This document shows, piece after piece, positions 1 to 7,607 of a stretch of 64,000 nt of DNA; positions within the stretch are counted from its first letter, which is position 1; each line of letters opens with the position of its first letter. This DNA comes from a virus, in IMG/VR virus record IMGVR_UViG_3300046002_005654, positions 1 through 64,000 of that record. One strand, written 5' to 3'. Under the pieces are notes generated by a model that made no database searches, was not told the DNA's origin, and saw nothing but the letters and a program-made list of their open reading frames with translations. The translations under genes were made by a program, and so were the position numbers.

Positions 1-321
1 AAGGTGGTAATTTATGTTTTTAAGTTTCCAGAAGATTATTTAAAAGAATATTATTATTTACAAGATGGTAAATATTCTAAATTTGGAGATGATGCAAAAA
101 AATTAATATTAAAATTCTGGACAGTAATGTACGGAAAAGTTTATGGAGGTATCAATGTTATCTTAACTATTAAACAAAAATTATACAAAGATAAAATACT
201 TAAAGAAAAATTAGAAAAGAGAACAGGAGTTAAGATAGATGATGATGCTGAGTTGGGAGAACACGTGTATAAACACGATGAAACACTTAGAATTGCTGAT
301 GTAATGGCAATGAAATTATAA
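1..321 (+). CDS. Hypothetical protein, probably 5' partial at the window edge
   Basis: The reading frame is open from the first base, so the true start may lie outside the window; the only in-window candidate near the edge is a GTG at position 4. The visible product is about 106 residues, lysine-rich and charged, with a KFPEDYLKEYY segment near the N-terminus and GKYSKF soon after. No enzymatic motif or membrane segment is visible. It ends 9 bases before the reductase gene on the same strand, so the two are probably co-transcribed. I do not recognise a function. Confidence 0.6.
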   Translation, partial: KVVIYVFKFPEDYLKEYYYLQDGKYSKFGDDAKKLILKFWTVMYGKVYGGINVILTIKQKLYKDKILKEKLEKRTGVKIDDDAELGEHVYKHDETLRIADVMAMKL

Positions 322-330
322 AAATAACGA

Positions 331-2196
331 ATGAGTTTAAGTATTGACAAACAGATATTAAGTGATATTACAATATACACAAAATATTCTAAATATATCC
401 CTTCTAAAGAAAGAAGGGAAACCTGGGAAGAATTAGTTGAAAGAAATATGCAAATGCATATTAATCACAAACCTGAGTTAAAAAATAGTATTGAAAAAGT
501 TTATACAGATTTTGTATTAACTAAAAAAGTTTTACCATCAATGCGTAGTTTGCAATTTGGAGGTAAGGCTATAGAAATGAATAATAGTAGAATATATAAT
601 TGCGCATTTTTACCAATAGATAGTATTCATGCTTTTAGTGAAACTATGTTTTTATTATTAGGAGGTACAGGGATAGGATTTAGCGTTCAAAACCATCACA
701 TTGAAAAACTTCCAGAAATTAAAAAACCTAATTATAATAAAACAACTAGGTATTTAGTTCAAGATAGTATTATAGGATGGGCTGATTCAATTAAAATGCT
801 TTTTAAATCATATACAAGTAAATCTAGTAATCATATAAATTTTGATTTATCTGATATTAGAAAAAAAGGAGCTATGTTAGTTACTGCAGGGGGTAAAGCT
901 CCTGGTCCAGAACCATTAAGAATTGCATTAGTAAAAATTGAAGCAATATTAAGAGAAAAAGAAGATGGTTCTAAATTAACAGATCTTGAATGCCATAGAA
1001 TAGAATGTTTTATAGCTGACGCAGTGCTTTCTGGAGGAATTAGAAGAGCTGCTTTAATTAGCCTATTTGATTTAAATAGTAATGAAATGCTTAATTGCAA
1101 ATCTGGTCAATGGTGGGATACAATGCCAGAACTTGGAAGAGCAAATAATTCAGCTGTATTATTAAGACATAAACTTGATAAAAAAACATTTGATAAAGTT
1201 TGGGAAAGAATTGAAGCTTCTGGAAGCGGAGAACCTGGCATTTATTTAACAAATGATAAAGATTGGGGAACTAACCCTTGTTGTGAAATAGCACTTAGAC
1301 CTAATCAATTTTGTAATTTATGCGAAATTAATATGTCTAATATTGAATCACAAGAAGATTTTAATGACAGATCTAGAGCCGCATCGTTTATAGGCACATT
1401 ACAAGCCTCTTATACTGACTTTCACTATCTTCGTGAAGTATGGAGAAAGAATACTGAAAAAGACGCTTTAATAGGCGTTTCTATGACCGGAATAGCTTCT
1501 AAATACAACATGGAATTGAACTATGAAGAAGCTGCGAAAATAGTAGTAGAAGAGAATTTAAAACTTTCAAACGCTTTAGGTATAAATCCAGCTGCAAGAA
1601 CGACAGCTGTTAAGCCAGCAGGAACAACTTCTTTAGTTTTAGGTACTTCATCTGGAATACATGCTTGGCACAATGATTATTATATAAGAAGAATGAGGCT
1701 AGGTAAAAACGAAGCTATATATTCTTATTTAGCTATTAATCACCCTGAACTTCTAGAAGATGAATATTTTAATCCAACTACTCAAGCCATAATTTCAGTT
1801 CCTCAAAAGTCTCCAAAAGGAGCTATAACTAGACACGAATCTACTATAGATGCGCTAGAGAGAGTTAAACTTATTTCTAAAGATTGGGTTAAAACAGGTC
1901 ATAGAAAAGGAGATAATACTCATAATGTATCTTGTACTGTATCAGTACGACCAGAAGAATGGAAAATAGTTGGGGAATGGATGTGGGTAAATAAAGAATA
2001 TTATAATGGATTATCTGTACTTCCTTATAATGGAGGAACTTATAAACAAACTCCATTTGAAGATTGTACTAAAGAAGAATATGAAAGATTAATAGAGACA
2101 TTGAAAGATGTTGATTTATCTAAAGTTATAGAGTTACAAGATAATACAAATTTAACAGACAATGTTGCCTGTGGCGGTGCTGGATGTGAGATTTAA
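331..2196 (+). CDS. nrdJ: Adenosylcobalamin-dependent class II ribonucleoside-triphosphate reductase
   Basis: This enzyme reduces ribonucleotides to deoxyribonucleotides for phage DNA synthesis, using a coenzyme B12-derived radical. The 621 residues match the monomeric RTPR family in length and motifs. N315-P316-C317-x-E319 is the radical-site signature (NxCxE). C91 and one of C328/C331 would form the active-site redox pair, and C614/C619 at the extreme C-terminus (CGGAGC) form the regenerating pair. GGTGIGF (111-117) and KPAGTTS are also typical. No separate small subunit or activase gene is nearby, as expected for class II. Use of AdoCbl makes the phage dependent on host B12 supply; this follows from family knowledge. 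The gene is followed by a structured element ending in a T-run. Confidence 0.93.
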   Translation: MSLSIDKQILSDITIYTKYSKYIPSKERRETWEELVERNMQMHINHKPELKNSIEKVYTDFVLTKKVLPSMRSLQFGGKAIEMNNSRIYNCAFLPIDSIHAFSETMFLLLGGTGIGFSVQNHHIEKLPEIKKPNYNKTTRYLVQDSIIGWADSIKMLFKSYTSKSSNHINFDLSDIRKKGAMLVTAGGKAPGPEPLRIALVKIEAILREKEDGSKLTDLECHRIECFIADAVLSGGIRRAALISLFDLNSNEMLNCKSGQWWDTMPELGRANNSAVLLRHKLDKKTFDKVWERIEASGSGEPGIYLTNDKDWGTNPCCEIALRPNQFCNLCEINMSNIESQEDFNDRSRAASFIGTLQASYTDFHYLREVWRKNTEKDALIGVSMTGIASKYNMELNYEEAAKIVVEENLKLSNALGINPAARTTAVKPAGTTSLVLGTSSGIHAWHNDYYIRRMRLGKNEAIYSYLAINHPELLEDEYFNPTTQAIISVPQKSPKGAITRHESTIDALERVKLISKDWVKTGHRKGDNTHNVSCTVSVRPEEWKIVGEWMWVNKEYYNGLSVLPYNGGTYKQTPFEDCTKEEYERLIETLKDVDLSKVIELQDNTNLTDNVACGGAGCEI

Positions 2197-2201
2197 ATAA
2201 T

Positions 2202-2278
2202 AAACAAGTATAGTATGAATGGTAATATGCCAAGTCTAACAGAAAAGCCAGGTTTAATTCCTGGCTACTTGTTTTTTT
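2202..2278 (+). other. Structured element: terminator or degenerate tRNA-like fold
   Basis: An outer 9-bp stem (2202-2210 with 2266-2274) encloses a strong hairpin (2246-2252 with 2260-2266, 7-base loop TTTAATT) and runs into seven T's (2272-2278). Read as a cloverleaf, there is a perfect 7-bp acceptor (2204-2210/2266-2272), T8-A9 at 2211-2212, a 4-bp D-stem (2213-2216/2227-2230, one G-T pair) with GG in its loop, and a T-arm of 6 bp with a 7-base loop. The 16 bases where the anticodon arm should be (2231-2246) do not pair, and no CCA is encoded. A terminator for the upstream gene is the simplest reading; a decayed tRNA is the alternative. Confidence 0.45.
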
Positions 2279-2315
2279 AAAAAATAAACAGATAAATAAT
2301 AAAATATGAAAAAAA

Positions 2316-2966
2316 ATGGATAGTTATTATATTAATAATCAAATAAGTTTAAATAATACTTGTTTTTCAAGGTTTAATTATGATATAGCACATTCAGGTG
2401 CTAAACAAAAAGTATCTATAATTATAGAAAAAAATAAAATAAACGTTCTTGGAATTGAGAATGTAGATATATTTTTAGAAGAAATAAAAAAAATTGGAGT
2501 TATTGATTTTACTAAAAGAATGGTTCAAGATGATTTATATTTAGATTTAAAATGTAACGAACGTAAATTATCTTATTTAAAATATACTGGAATGATAGTA
2601 AGATGCGTATATGAAGACTCTAAAGATAATTTTTATATAATAGCAAAACACTTTATAGATTTATGCAAATATTTTCCAAAAATAGATAGAGGTTTATTAT
2701 TCACTTTTTCTTGTAATTTATACTGCGTAGATATAAAAACCCATCCAAATGCAAATTTATATGGATTTAATTCAAACCATATATTAATGTTAAAAAATGG
2801 ATGTAAAATTATAACGACTAAAGAAATAAAAAAAATATTAAATAAAGACCAAGAAATAAATTCTACATTTACTGAAACAGTAGATTTTAGTAAATTTATT
2901 GTAGAAAATGAAAAATATAATAAAGAATCTTATTTAAAATTAATTAAGCAAAATGGAATTAAATGA
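2316..2966 (+). CDS. Hypothetical protein (216 aa)
   Basis: The product is a lysine- and isoleucine-rich soluble-looking protein with scattered cysteines (in the DLKCNERK, VRCVYED, DLCKYF, FSCNLYC segments) but no regular CxxC pair. No transmembrane stretch or catalytic signature is visible. The start is the ATG after an A-rich leader; an ATG ten bases upstream opens only a five-codon reading frame. Its end overlaps the helicase start by 14 bases, which suggests translational coupling and a shared function in nucleic-acid processing, but that is inference. I do not recognise the family. Confidence 0.7.
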   Translation: MDSYYINNQISLNNTCFSRFNYDIAHSGAKQKVSIIIEKNKINVLGIENVDIFLEEIKKIGVIDFTKRMVQDDLYLDLKCNERKLSYLKYTGMIVRCVYEDSKDNFYIIAKHFIDLCKYFPKIDRGLLFTFSCNLYCVDIKTHPNANLYGFNSNHILMLKNGCKIITTKEIKKILNKDQEINSTFTETVDFSKFIVENEKYNKESYLKLIKQNGIK

Positions 2967-4221
2967 ACAAAAAAGTAAAATTCAGAATGAAGCTTTAAAC
3001 GCTTGGTTAATAGCTAATAAAAGAGGTACTACTGAAATTATTACAGGATTAGGAAAAACATTTCTTTCTCTTAAAGCATTGTATACAATGCCATTAGATA
3101 AAAGTGTAAAACACTTATTCTTAGCTGAACAAAAAGACAGATTGGTTGACTTTATTAAAGATGTTAAGAAATTTAATACTATTTATAGTTGTAATGTTTT
3201 ACAAGATTATGATATTGAATTTCAATGCTATCAAACTGTAAGAAATTGGACTAATAAAAAATTTGGATTAGTGATTGCTGATGAAATAACTGATTCAATG
3301 TCGCCAATGAATTATAAGTTTTATGTAAATAATCAAGCAGAAGCAATACTTGGATTAACGGCAATGTTTAATGGATCAATATTTTATGCAGTAAATGAAG
3401 ACAGCGCTTTAAGTGATATTTTTGCTTCAGGAATTGTATCTAAAGAACAAATGTTAAATAAGTTTGCGCCTATTTGTTATAAATATAATATTAATCAAGG
3501 ACAAAACGAAGGTACATCTAGAAAATTAAATATTTTTATTGTAGAAAGCTATCTAAACAAAGTAGATAAAAATATAACTGCAGGAAATGCAAAGCACAAA
3601 TTCTATCAAACAGAAGCTTCGGCTTATAAATATGCTGACTCATTATTTAATGAAGTTAGAGATTCTGAGTATGTAGATGAAAGTGTTGATTATTACGATT
3701 GGAATGAAAAAAGAGAGATAGAGTTGGTAAGAACTGCGTCTAGAAGAGCTAGATTAATATATGAACTACCATTAAAAGTAGCTATAGTTAGAAGGCTTCT
3801 AAAAGACATTAAAGAAAAAACAGTTATATTTGGAAATTCTATTAAACAATTAGAGCTAGTAACTCCAAATGTAGTTTCTTCTAAAAATAGCGATGAAAGA
3901 AATAATAGTCTTAGGAGTATGTTTGATAAAGATATGATTAAAACTATAGGCTCTTTTAAAAAGCTTGTTCAAGGAGCTAATTTAGATAAAGCAGGCGCAT
4001 GTATTATAATGTCTTATTATAGTTCTGAAACTGGATTTATACAAAAAATAGGAAGACTTAGGCAAGATGGAGATAAAGATGGAAACATTTTTATACTTCA
4101 TACCTTAGAAACTCAAGAGACTGTATGGTTAAAAAAAATGATGGAAAATGCAGTAGATTACAATATTTTTAAAGGAAATGTTGAAGAATGTATTACTGAA
4201 TATAACAAATTAAATAATTAA
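2953..4221 (+). CDS. Superfamily 2 DNA/RNA helicase
   Basis: This is an ATP-dependent nucleic-acid translocase, probably for replication or recombination. Motif I is TGLGKT (31-36). Motif II is ADEI (109-112), with E111 as the catalytic glutamate but no histidine or aspartate in the fourth place of DExH/D. Motif III is probably LTAMF (near 135), and motif VI is QKIGRLR (364-370), whose two arginines include the expected finger. The 422-residue length fits a compact two-RecA-domain phage helicase of the UvsW/DEAD-like type with little else attached. It starts inside the end of the previous gene. The exact subfamily cannot be set by eye. Confidence 0.85.
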   Translation: MELNEQKSKIQNEALNAWLIANKRGTTEIITGLGKTFLSLKALYTMPLDKSVKHLFLAEQKDRLVDFIKDVKKFNTIYSCNVLQDYDIEFQCYQTVRNWTNKKFGLVIADEITDSMSPMNYKFYVNNQAEAILGLTAMFNGSIFYAVNEDSALSDIFASGIVSKEQMLNKFAPICYKYNINQGQNEGTSRKLNIFIVESYLNKVDKNITAGNAKHKFYQTEASAYKYADSLFNEVRDSEYVDESVDYYDWNEKREIELVRTASRRARLIYELPLKVAIVRRLLKDIKEKTVIFGNSIKQLELVTPNVVSSKNSDERNNSLRSMFDKDMIKTIGSFKKLVQGANLDKAGACIIMSYYSSETGFIQKIGRLRQDGDKDGNIFILHTLETQETVWLKKMMENAVDYNIFKGNVEECITEYNKLNN

Positions 4222-4232
4222 AAAAGAAAAAA

Positions 4233-4895
4233 ATGATATTAGAATGTAAAAACAAAGGTAATAATAAATCTATTACAACTGGAAAAGAATACGAAGTTAT
4301 TAATGAAACTGAAACTAGATACGCTATCTTAAATGATAAGGGAATTCAAGCGAATTATGCTAAAAATTTATTTCAAAATGCAGTAAAAGAAGTTGTTATT
4401 CCTGTTATTGATGGTTTAGACATAGAAACTTCTGTTACTTTAGATAATAATATGCTTAACTTTAAAATTAATGTAAAAATTGAAGGTCAAGATGATTTCG
4501 TATTAAATAGTGGTAGAATTATGAACTTTAATGAATCTCATATAAGTTGCGGAATATACACATTATCTGAATTAAATGCATTAATGACTTTTATGACTAG
4601 ATTTCAACATCAATTTACTAGTTATTTATCATCTAAAATTAATATATTTACAGTTAATGAAGACATTGATTTTGATGAAATATATCAAGAAATCGCTGAT
4701 TCATTAATTCAAGATTTAATTGAATATGCTACTGGAAAATTCTTGTTTTTATTATTATCAACAAATATTAATAACAATCAAGCACATAACCAGCTAATAC
4801 AAAACTCATTAGACAAAGCGTCTGAAGCTGAATTAAGTGGAACTAACCCAAATAGTAATAATAATATTGAATTATGGGTCTTAAAATGTAATTAA
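4233..4895 (+). CDS. Hypothetical protein with an N-terminal SH3-like segment (220 aa)
   Basis: The first 45 residues contain an ITTGKEYEVI motif followed by a short beta-rich segment ending at YAKNLF. This is a pattern I associate with small SH3-like domains widespread in Bacteroidota and phage proteins. The rest is mixed: a stretch rich in asparagine and isoleucine, then an acidic alpha-helical region (about 140-185) and an asparagine-rich tail. It lies 11 bases after the helicase and runs directly into the next gene (stop at 4895, start at 4896), so it belongs to the same operon. Function unknown. Confidence 0.7.
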   Translation: MILECKNKGNNKSITTGKEYEVINETETRYAILNDKGIQANYAKNLFQNAVKEVVIPVIDGLDIETSVTLDNNMLNFKINVKIEGQDDFVLNSGRIMNFNESHISCGIYTLSELNALMTFMTRFQHQFTSYLSSKINIFTVNEDIDFDEIYQEIADSLIQDLIEYATGKFLFLLLSTNINNNQAHNQLIQNSLDKASEAELSGTNPNSNNNIELWVLKCN

Positions 4896-5237
4896 ATGAC
4901 AGAAAAGAATTTTGACTGGGTAGTAGAAAAAACCCTTGAAAGTATTAGAAATATACTCGTAATAAAAGGTAAAGAATATCGTAGATTTAGCAATCCTTTT
5001 CATAATTTTGAAGAGGCTGCTAAAGTTTTAAATACAACTAGAGAAGATGCTTTATGGGGTTTTGCAATGAAACATTATGTATCTATACAAGACATTAAAA
5101 CTGATTTAAGAATAGATGGAAAATTACCTCCTAAAGCTCAAGTTGAAGAAAAATATAATGACTTACTTATATATTTAATATTAGAAAAAGTAAGTTTAAT
5201 AGATAAAATTAATGAAAAAAAAGATTTGGCACATTAG
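4896..5237 (+). CDS. DUF1599 / nucleotide-modification-associated domain 1-like protein
   Basis: This is a small all-helical protein. The spacing of KGKEYRRFSNPFHNFEEAAK (24-43), followed by a tryptophan-glycine segment, MKH (79-81) and a conserved-looking D in KYNDLL, resembles DUF1599 (Nmad1), a family found in phages and near nucleotide metabolism genes. The assignment is by pattern memory only. The start directly follows the previous stop, and the end overlaps the metallophosphoesterase start by 26 bases. A helical, MazG-like nucleotide-binding role would fit the reductase and helicase neighbourhood, but no metal-binding ExxE/ExxD array is clear. Confidence 0.5.
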   Translation: MTEKNFDWVVEKTLESIRNILVIKGKEYRRFSNPFHNFEEAAKVLNTTREDALWGFAMKHYVSIQDIKTDLRIDGKLPPKAQVEEKYNDLLIYLILEKVSLIDKINEKKDLAH

Positions 5238-5898
5238 TGACACGCATTCATATCACAACCTATTAACAATACCTGAAGAAATAGATATCGTCATCCATAG
5301 TGGTGACGAATCTAATTCTAAAGACCAATATAGAAATGAACCAGAATTTAGAGATTTTATAAACTGGTTTGCTTGTTTACCAATTAAACATAAAGTATTT
5401 GTAGCTGGAAATCATAGCTCTTTTGTATATCATAATAAAAAAGAAGTTAACAAGATTTGTAAAGATTTAAATATTATATACTTAGAAGATGATTGGACTT
5501 TAATTGATGGAATATCAATATGGGGAAGCCCAGTTACTCCAAGTTTTGGAAACTGGTGGTTTATGAAAGATAGAAGTAAAATGGATAAACTATATTCATC
5601 TATTCCTGATTGGATAGATGTAGTAGTGTCTCACGGACCTCCTAAAGGAATATTAGATTTATCTTATGACTTAAATAACAAACTTGAATTTTGTGGCTGT
5701 AAAAGTCTTAGAAATCATATGTTAAATAGAGTTAAACCGCAACTATGTTTATTTGGACATATTCATAATACAGATGATATTATAAATGCAGGAACGGTAA
5801 AATTATCTGATTACGATACTATTTTTAGTAATGGATCAGTTGTAACAGATAGAAAATTTGGAAAATTAAGTAGTAATGGTAATATATTTGAAATATGA
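5212..5898 (+). CDS. Calcineurin-like metallophosphoesterase
   Basis: This is a binuclear-metal phosphoesterase of 228 residues. The ordered motifs are all present: D10-x-H12 (SDTH), G31-D32, G66-N67-H68, H141 (SHGPP) and G182-H-x-H185 (GHIH). Its length equals that of stand-alone phage phosphoesterases, and the substrate (nucleotide, nucleic acid end or phosphoprotein) cannot be told from sequence. The ATG at 5212 lies within the last codons of the preceding gene, giving coupled translation. It overlaps the next gene by 4 bases (ATGA). Fold certain; substrate unknown. Confidence 0.92.
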   Translation: MKKKIWHISDTHSYHNLLTIPEEIDIVIHSGDESNSKDQYRNEPEFRDFINWFACLPIKHKVFVAGNHSSFVYHNKKEVNKICKDLNIIYLEDDWTLIDGISIWGSPVTPSFGNWWFMKDRSKMDKLYSSIPDWIDVVVSHGPPKGILDLSYDLNNKLEFCGCKSLRNHMLNRVKPQLCLFGHIHNTDDIINAGTVKLSDYDTIFSNGSVVTDRKFGKLSSNGNIFEI

Positions 5899-6119
5899 TA
5901 ACAGCTAAAGAATTTATAAAAAATAACTCTCCATGTAGTATGGAGGGTTTTATGATTGAATTTGCAAAATTACACGTAGAAAAAGCTTTAAAAGAAGCTA
6001 GCGAAAATTTTACAATGAAGCAAAAAGATAATATGATTGAGCTCGATATGTGTGATGAATGGATGGAAGTTGATAAGAATTCAATTTTAAATGCTTATTC
6101 ATTAGAAAATATTAAATAA
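5895..6119 (+). CDS. Small conserved-looking phage protein (74 aa)
   Basis: The start overlaps the previous stop in an ATGA junction. The sequence consists mostly of a helical region containing FMIEFAKLHVEKALKEASEN (positions 19-38), a segment I recall from many small proteins of Bacteroidota phages, which supports it being a real gene. The C-terminus, NSILNAYSLENIK, is also typical of those proteins. No known function and no metal-binding or membrane features. Confidence 0.75.
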   Translation: MITAKEFIKNNSPCSMEGFMIEFAKLHVEKALKEASENFTMKQKDNMIELDMCDEWMEVDKNSILNAYSLENIK

Positions 6120-6121
6120 TT

Positions 6122-6244
6122 ATGTTTACTAAAATATTAACAAAAACAGAATTTTACTTATATTTTAAAGGCAAACTTATTTATAAGAAATGGTTGAGAA
6201 ATAATACAAGTAAAATATTTCAAGATTATAAAATATGGAAGTAA
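6122..6244 (+). CDS. Putative small basic protein (40 aa)
   Basis: An ATG two bases after the previous stop opens 40 codons ending in TAA. The product begins MFTKILTKTEFY and is rich in lysine and aromatic residues. It exactly fills the space between two accepted genes and overlaps the zinc-ribbon gene start by 10 bases, matching the dense packing of this block. Support is positional only; the product is too short for family recognition. Confidence 0.5.
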   Translation: MFTKILTKTEFYLYFKGKLIYKKWLRNNTSKIFQDYKIWK

Positions 6245-6432
6245 TTTACAAATTCAATAACGGAAACGGAGCTACATTATGTAATGAATGCAGAACAATA
6301 ATGGCTACTGGAAAAAAAGTAGAAAAATTATATTGTGATAAATGTCAAGAAAAAGTAAATAATATAGTTGTTAATTTTTATAAACAAATGGATAACGAAG
6401 TTTTGTTTAATAGAGGAAATTTAAATAAATGA
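6235..6432 (+). CDS. Small zinc-ribbon protein (65 aa)
   Basis: The product carries two CxxC knuckles, CNEC and CDKC, about 16 residues apart, inside a GNGATLCNECRTI context typical of minimal zinc ribbons in Bacteroidota phages. The remainder is a short helix. Such proteins often bind nucleic acid or another protein, but nothing here shows which. It starts within the 40-residue gene and ends with a 4-base ATGA overlap with the next gene. Confidence 0.75.
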   Translation: MEVIYKFNNGNGATLCNECRTIMATGKKVEKLYCDKCQEKVNNIVVNFYKQMDNEVLFNRGNLNK

Positions 6433-7142
6433 AAAAAATAACAGAATTACAAAAAAGAAACGAGCTTGGAGAAGGCAGAGATTTTGGAATAGGATTTTCT
6501 ATATTAAATAAAATTGGAAAAGTATTTGAAACTTATTTGCCTTTTACGGCTTGTAGAGATTACTTAAATGATTTTATATTTGTAGAAGATTGCGGAAAAG
6601 AAATCGGAGAAGCTTACGGATATACACATAAATTACTTAATTGTTTTAAAAAAAAACGTTTCTTTTTCTTAGGCGTAAATACTCTTCATAAAAATAAAGA
6701 TAATGGATTGTGGGATAAAAAAGAAGAAGCTGAATTAATATTAATTAATAATTATAAAAATTTAGAATCTTTTATAAATAAAATTGAATTAGATTTAGGC
6801 CTCAAATCTAAAACTACAATTGAATTAGATGAAGATACTTTAATTTTTAGAATTCCAATTTATTGGAGTAAAAAAACTCCATTAATTAGCGTATATACGT
6901 TACTGATAAGATGTTTTTTTAATATAAAAAATGATTTTGTTGTTACAGAAGATAATTTAAAAAATCACAAAACTTTCATACAAGACGACACTTATTTTTC
7001 AGCAAGTTGTGCTAAATTTTATCAAAATATTGGAAAAGTAAAATACGACAAATTTGATTATAAAGATTATGATGTTGTGTATACTAAATGGAGTACTGTA
7101 CATAATTTTGGAATACAAGGATTTTTAAAAACTATAATATGA
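6429..7142 (+). CDS. Hypothetical protein (237 aa)
   Basis: A lysine- and aromatic-rich protein without recognisable catalytic motifs or membrane segments. The basic patch KKKRFFFLG lies near residue 75. The start overlaps the zinc-ribbon stop and the end overlaps the next start by 4 bases, so it is embedded in the same polycistronic unit. I do not recognise the family. Confidence 0.7.
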   Translation: MKKITELQKRNELGEGRDFGIGFSILNKIGKVFETYLPFTACRDYLNDFIFVEDCGKEIGEAYGYTHKLLNCFKKKRFFFLGVNTLHKNKDNGLWDKKEEAELILINNYKNLESFINKIELDLGLKSKTTIELDEDTLIFRIPIYWSKKTPLISVYTLLIRCFFNIKNDFVVTEDNLKNHKTFIQDDTYFSASCAKFYQNIGKVKYDKFDYKDYDVVYTKWSTVHNFGIQGFLKTII

Positions 7143-7402
7143 AAAAAGTGATTCAATATTACTTAGTACAAGGCGATCATATATTTGCAGTCCCAGAACC
7201 TCATCATTCAGAGTTAATAGAAAATGATGATCCTGTAAAGCTAAGAAAATACATAGAATCTCAAAAAGATTCATATGGATGTTTTTATAAAAAGAAAAAA
7301 TTTACTGGTTTTGGATTAGACTTTGATTACACAAGTAATCAAGGAGCTGTAAAAGTAAAAGATTATGTAGAAGATAAAAAAAAAGTGTTTAAAAAAATAT
7401 AA
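7139..7402 (+). CDS. Hypothetical protein (87 aa)
   Basis: A small mixed-charge protein beginning MKKVIQYYLVQGDHIF, with a histidine-rich VPEPHHSEL segment and a basic C-terminal tail. It overlaps the preceding stop by 4 bases and is followed one base later by another small gene with a similar MKKVI start. No domain recognised. Confidence 0.65.
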   Translation: MKKVIQYYLVQGDHIFAVPEPHHSELIENDDPVKLRKYIESQKDSYGCFYKKKKFTGFGLDFDYTSNQGAVKVKDYVEDKKKVFKKI

Positions 7403-7403
7403 T

Positions 7404-7553
7404 ATGAAAAAAGTAATTTGGACTTTTGAAAACGAAGAAGATTGTGAAGAATTTTCAAAAGAAATGAAAAAAATGCCAATCGAAGCTGGATTTATAGAAA
7501 GTGAAAATGATGATGAAATGGTTATAAAGATAACGCATTTATTTAAAAAATAA
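7404..7553 (+). CDS. Small acidic protein (49 aa), last gene of the rightward block
   Basis: An ATG one base after the previous stop opens 49 codons ending in TAA. The product, starting MKKVIWTFENEE, is acidic (EEDCEEF, ENDDE) and ends ITHLFKK. Its position between a real gene and a strong terminator, with no gap, supports it as coding. Function unknown. Confidence 0.6.
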   Translation: MKKVIWTFENEEDCEEFSKEMKKMPIEAGFIESENDDEMVIKITHLFKK

Positions 7554-7561
7554 TAAAACGC

Positions 7562-7601
7562 AAAATGCCTCTATACTTAATTGTATAGAGGCATTTTTTT
7601 T
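7562..7601. terminator. Intrinsic terminator between convergent transcription blocks
   Basis: A perfect 15-bp stem (7562-7576 with 7583-7597) with loop TTAATT is followed on the plus strand by a run of eight T's. On the minus strand the matching U-tract is only about four bases, so it should work best rightward, but it sits between the stops of convergent genes (7553 and 7608) and may serve both. Confidence 0.9.
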
Positions 7602-7607
7602 GACTTT

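Noticed and set aside
831-1100. Minus-strand reading frame inside the reductase gene
   Set aside because: It is fully contained in a gene with clear motifs and has no recognisable product; a codon-bias shadow.
2306-2323. Five-codon frame before the 216-residue gene
   Set aside because: Too short to support; likely chance within an A-rich leader.
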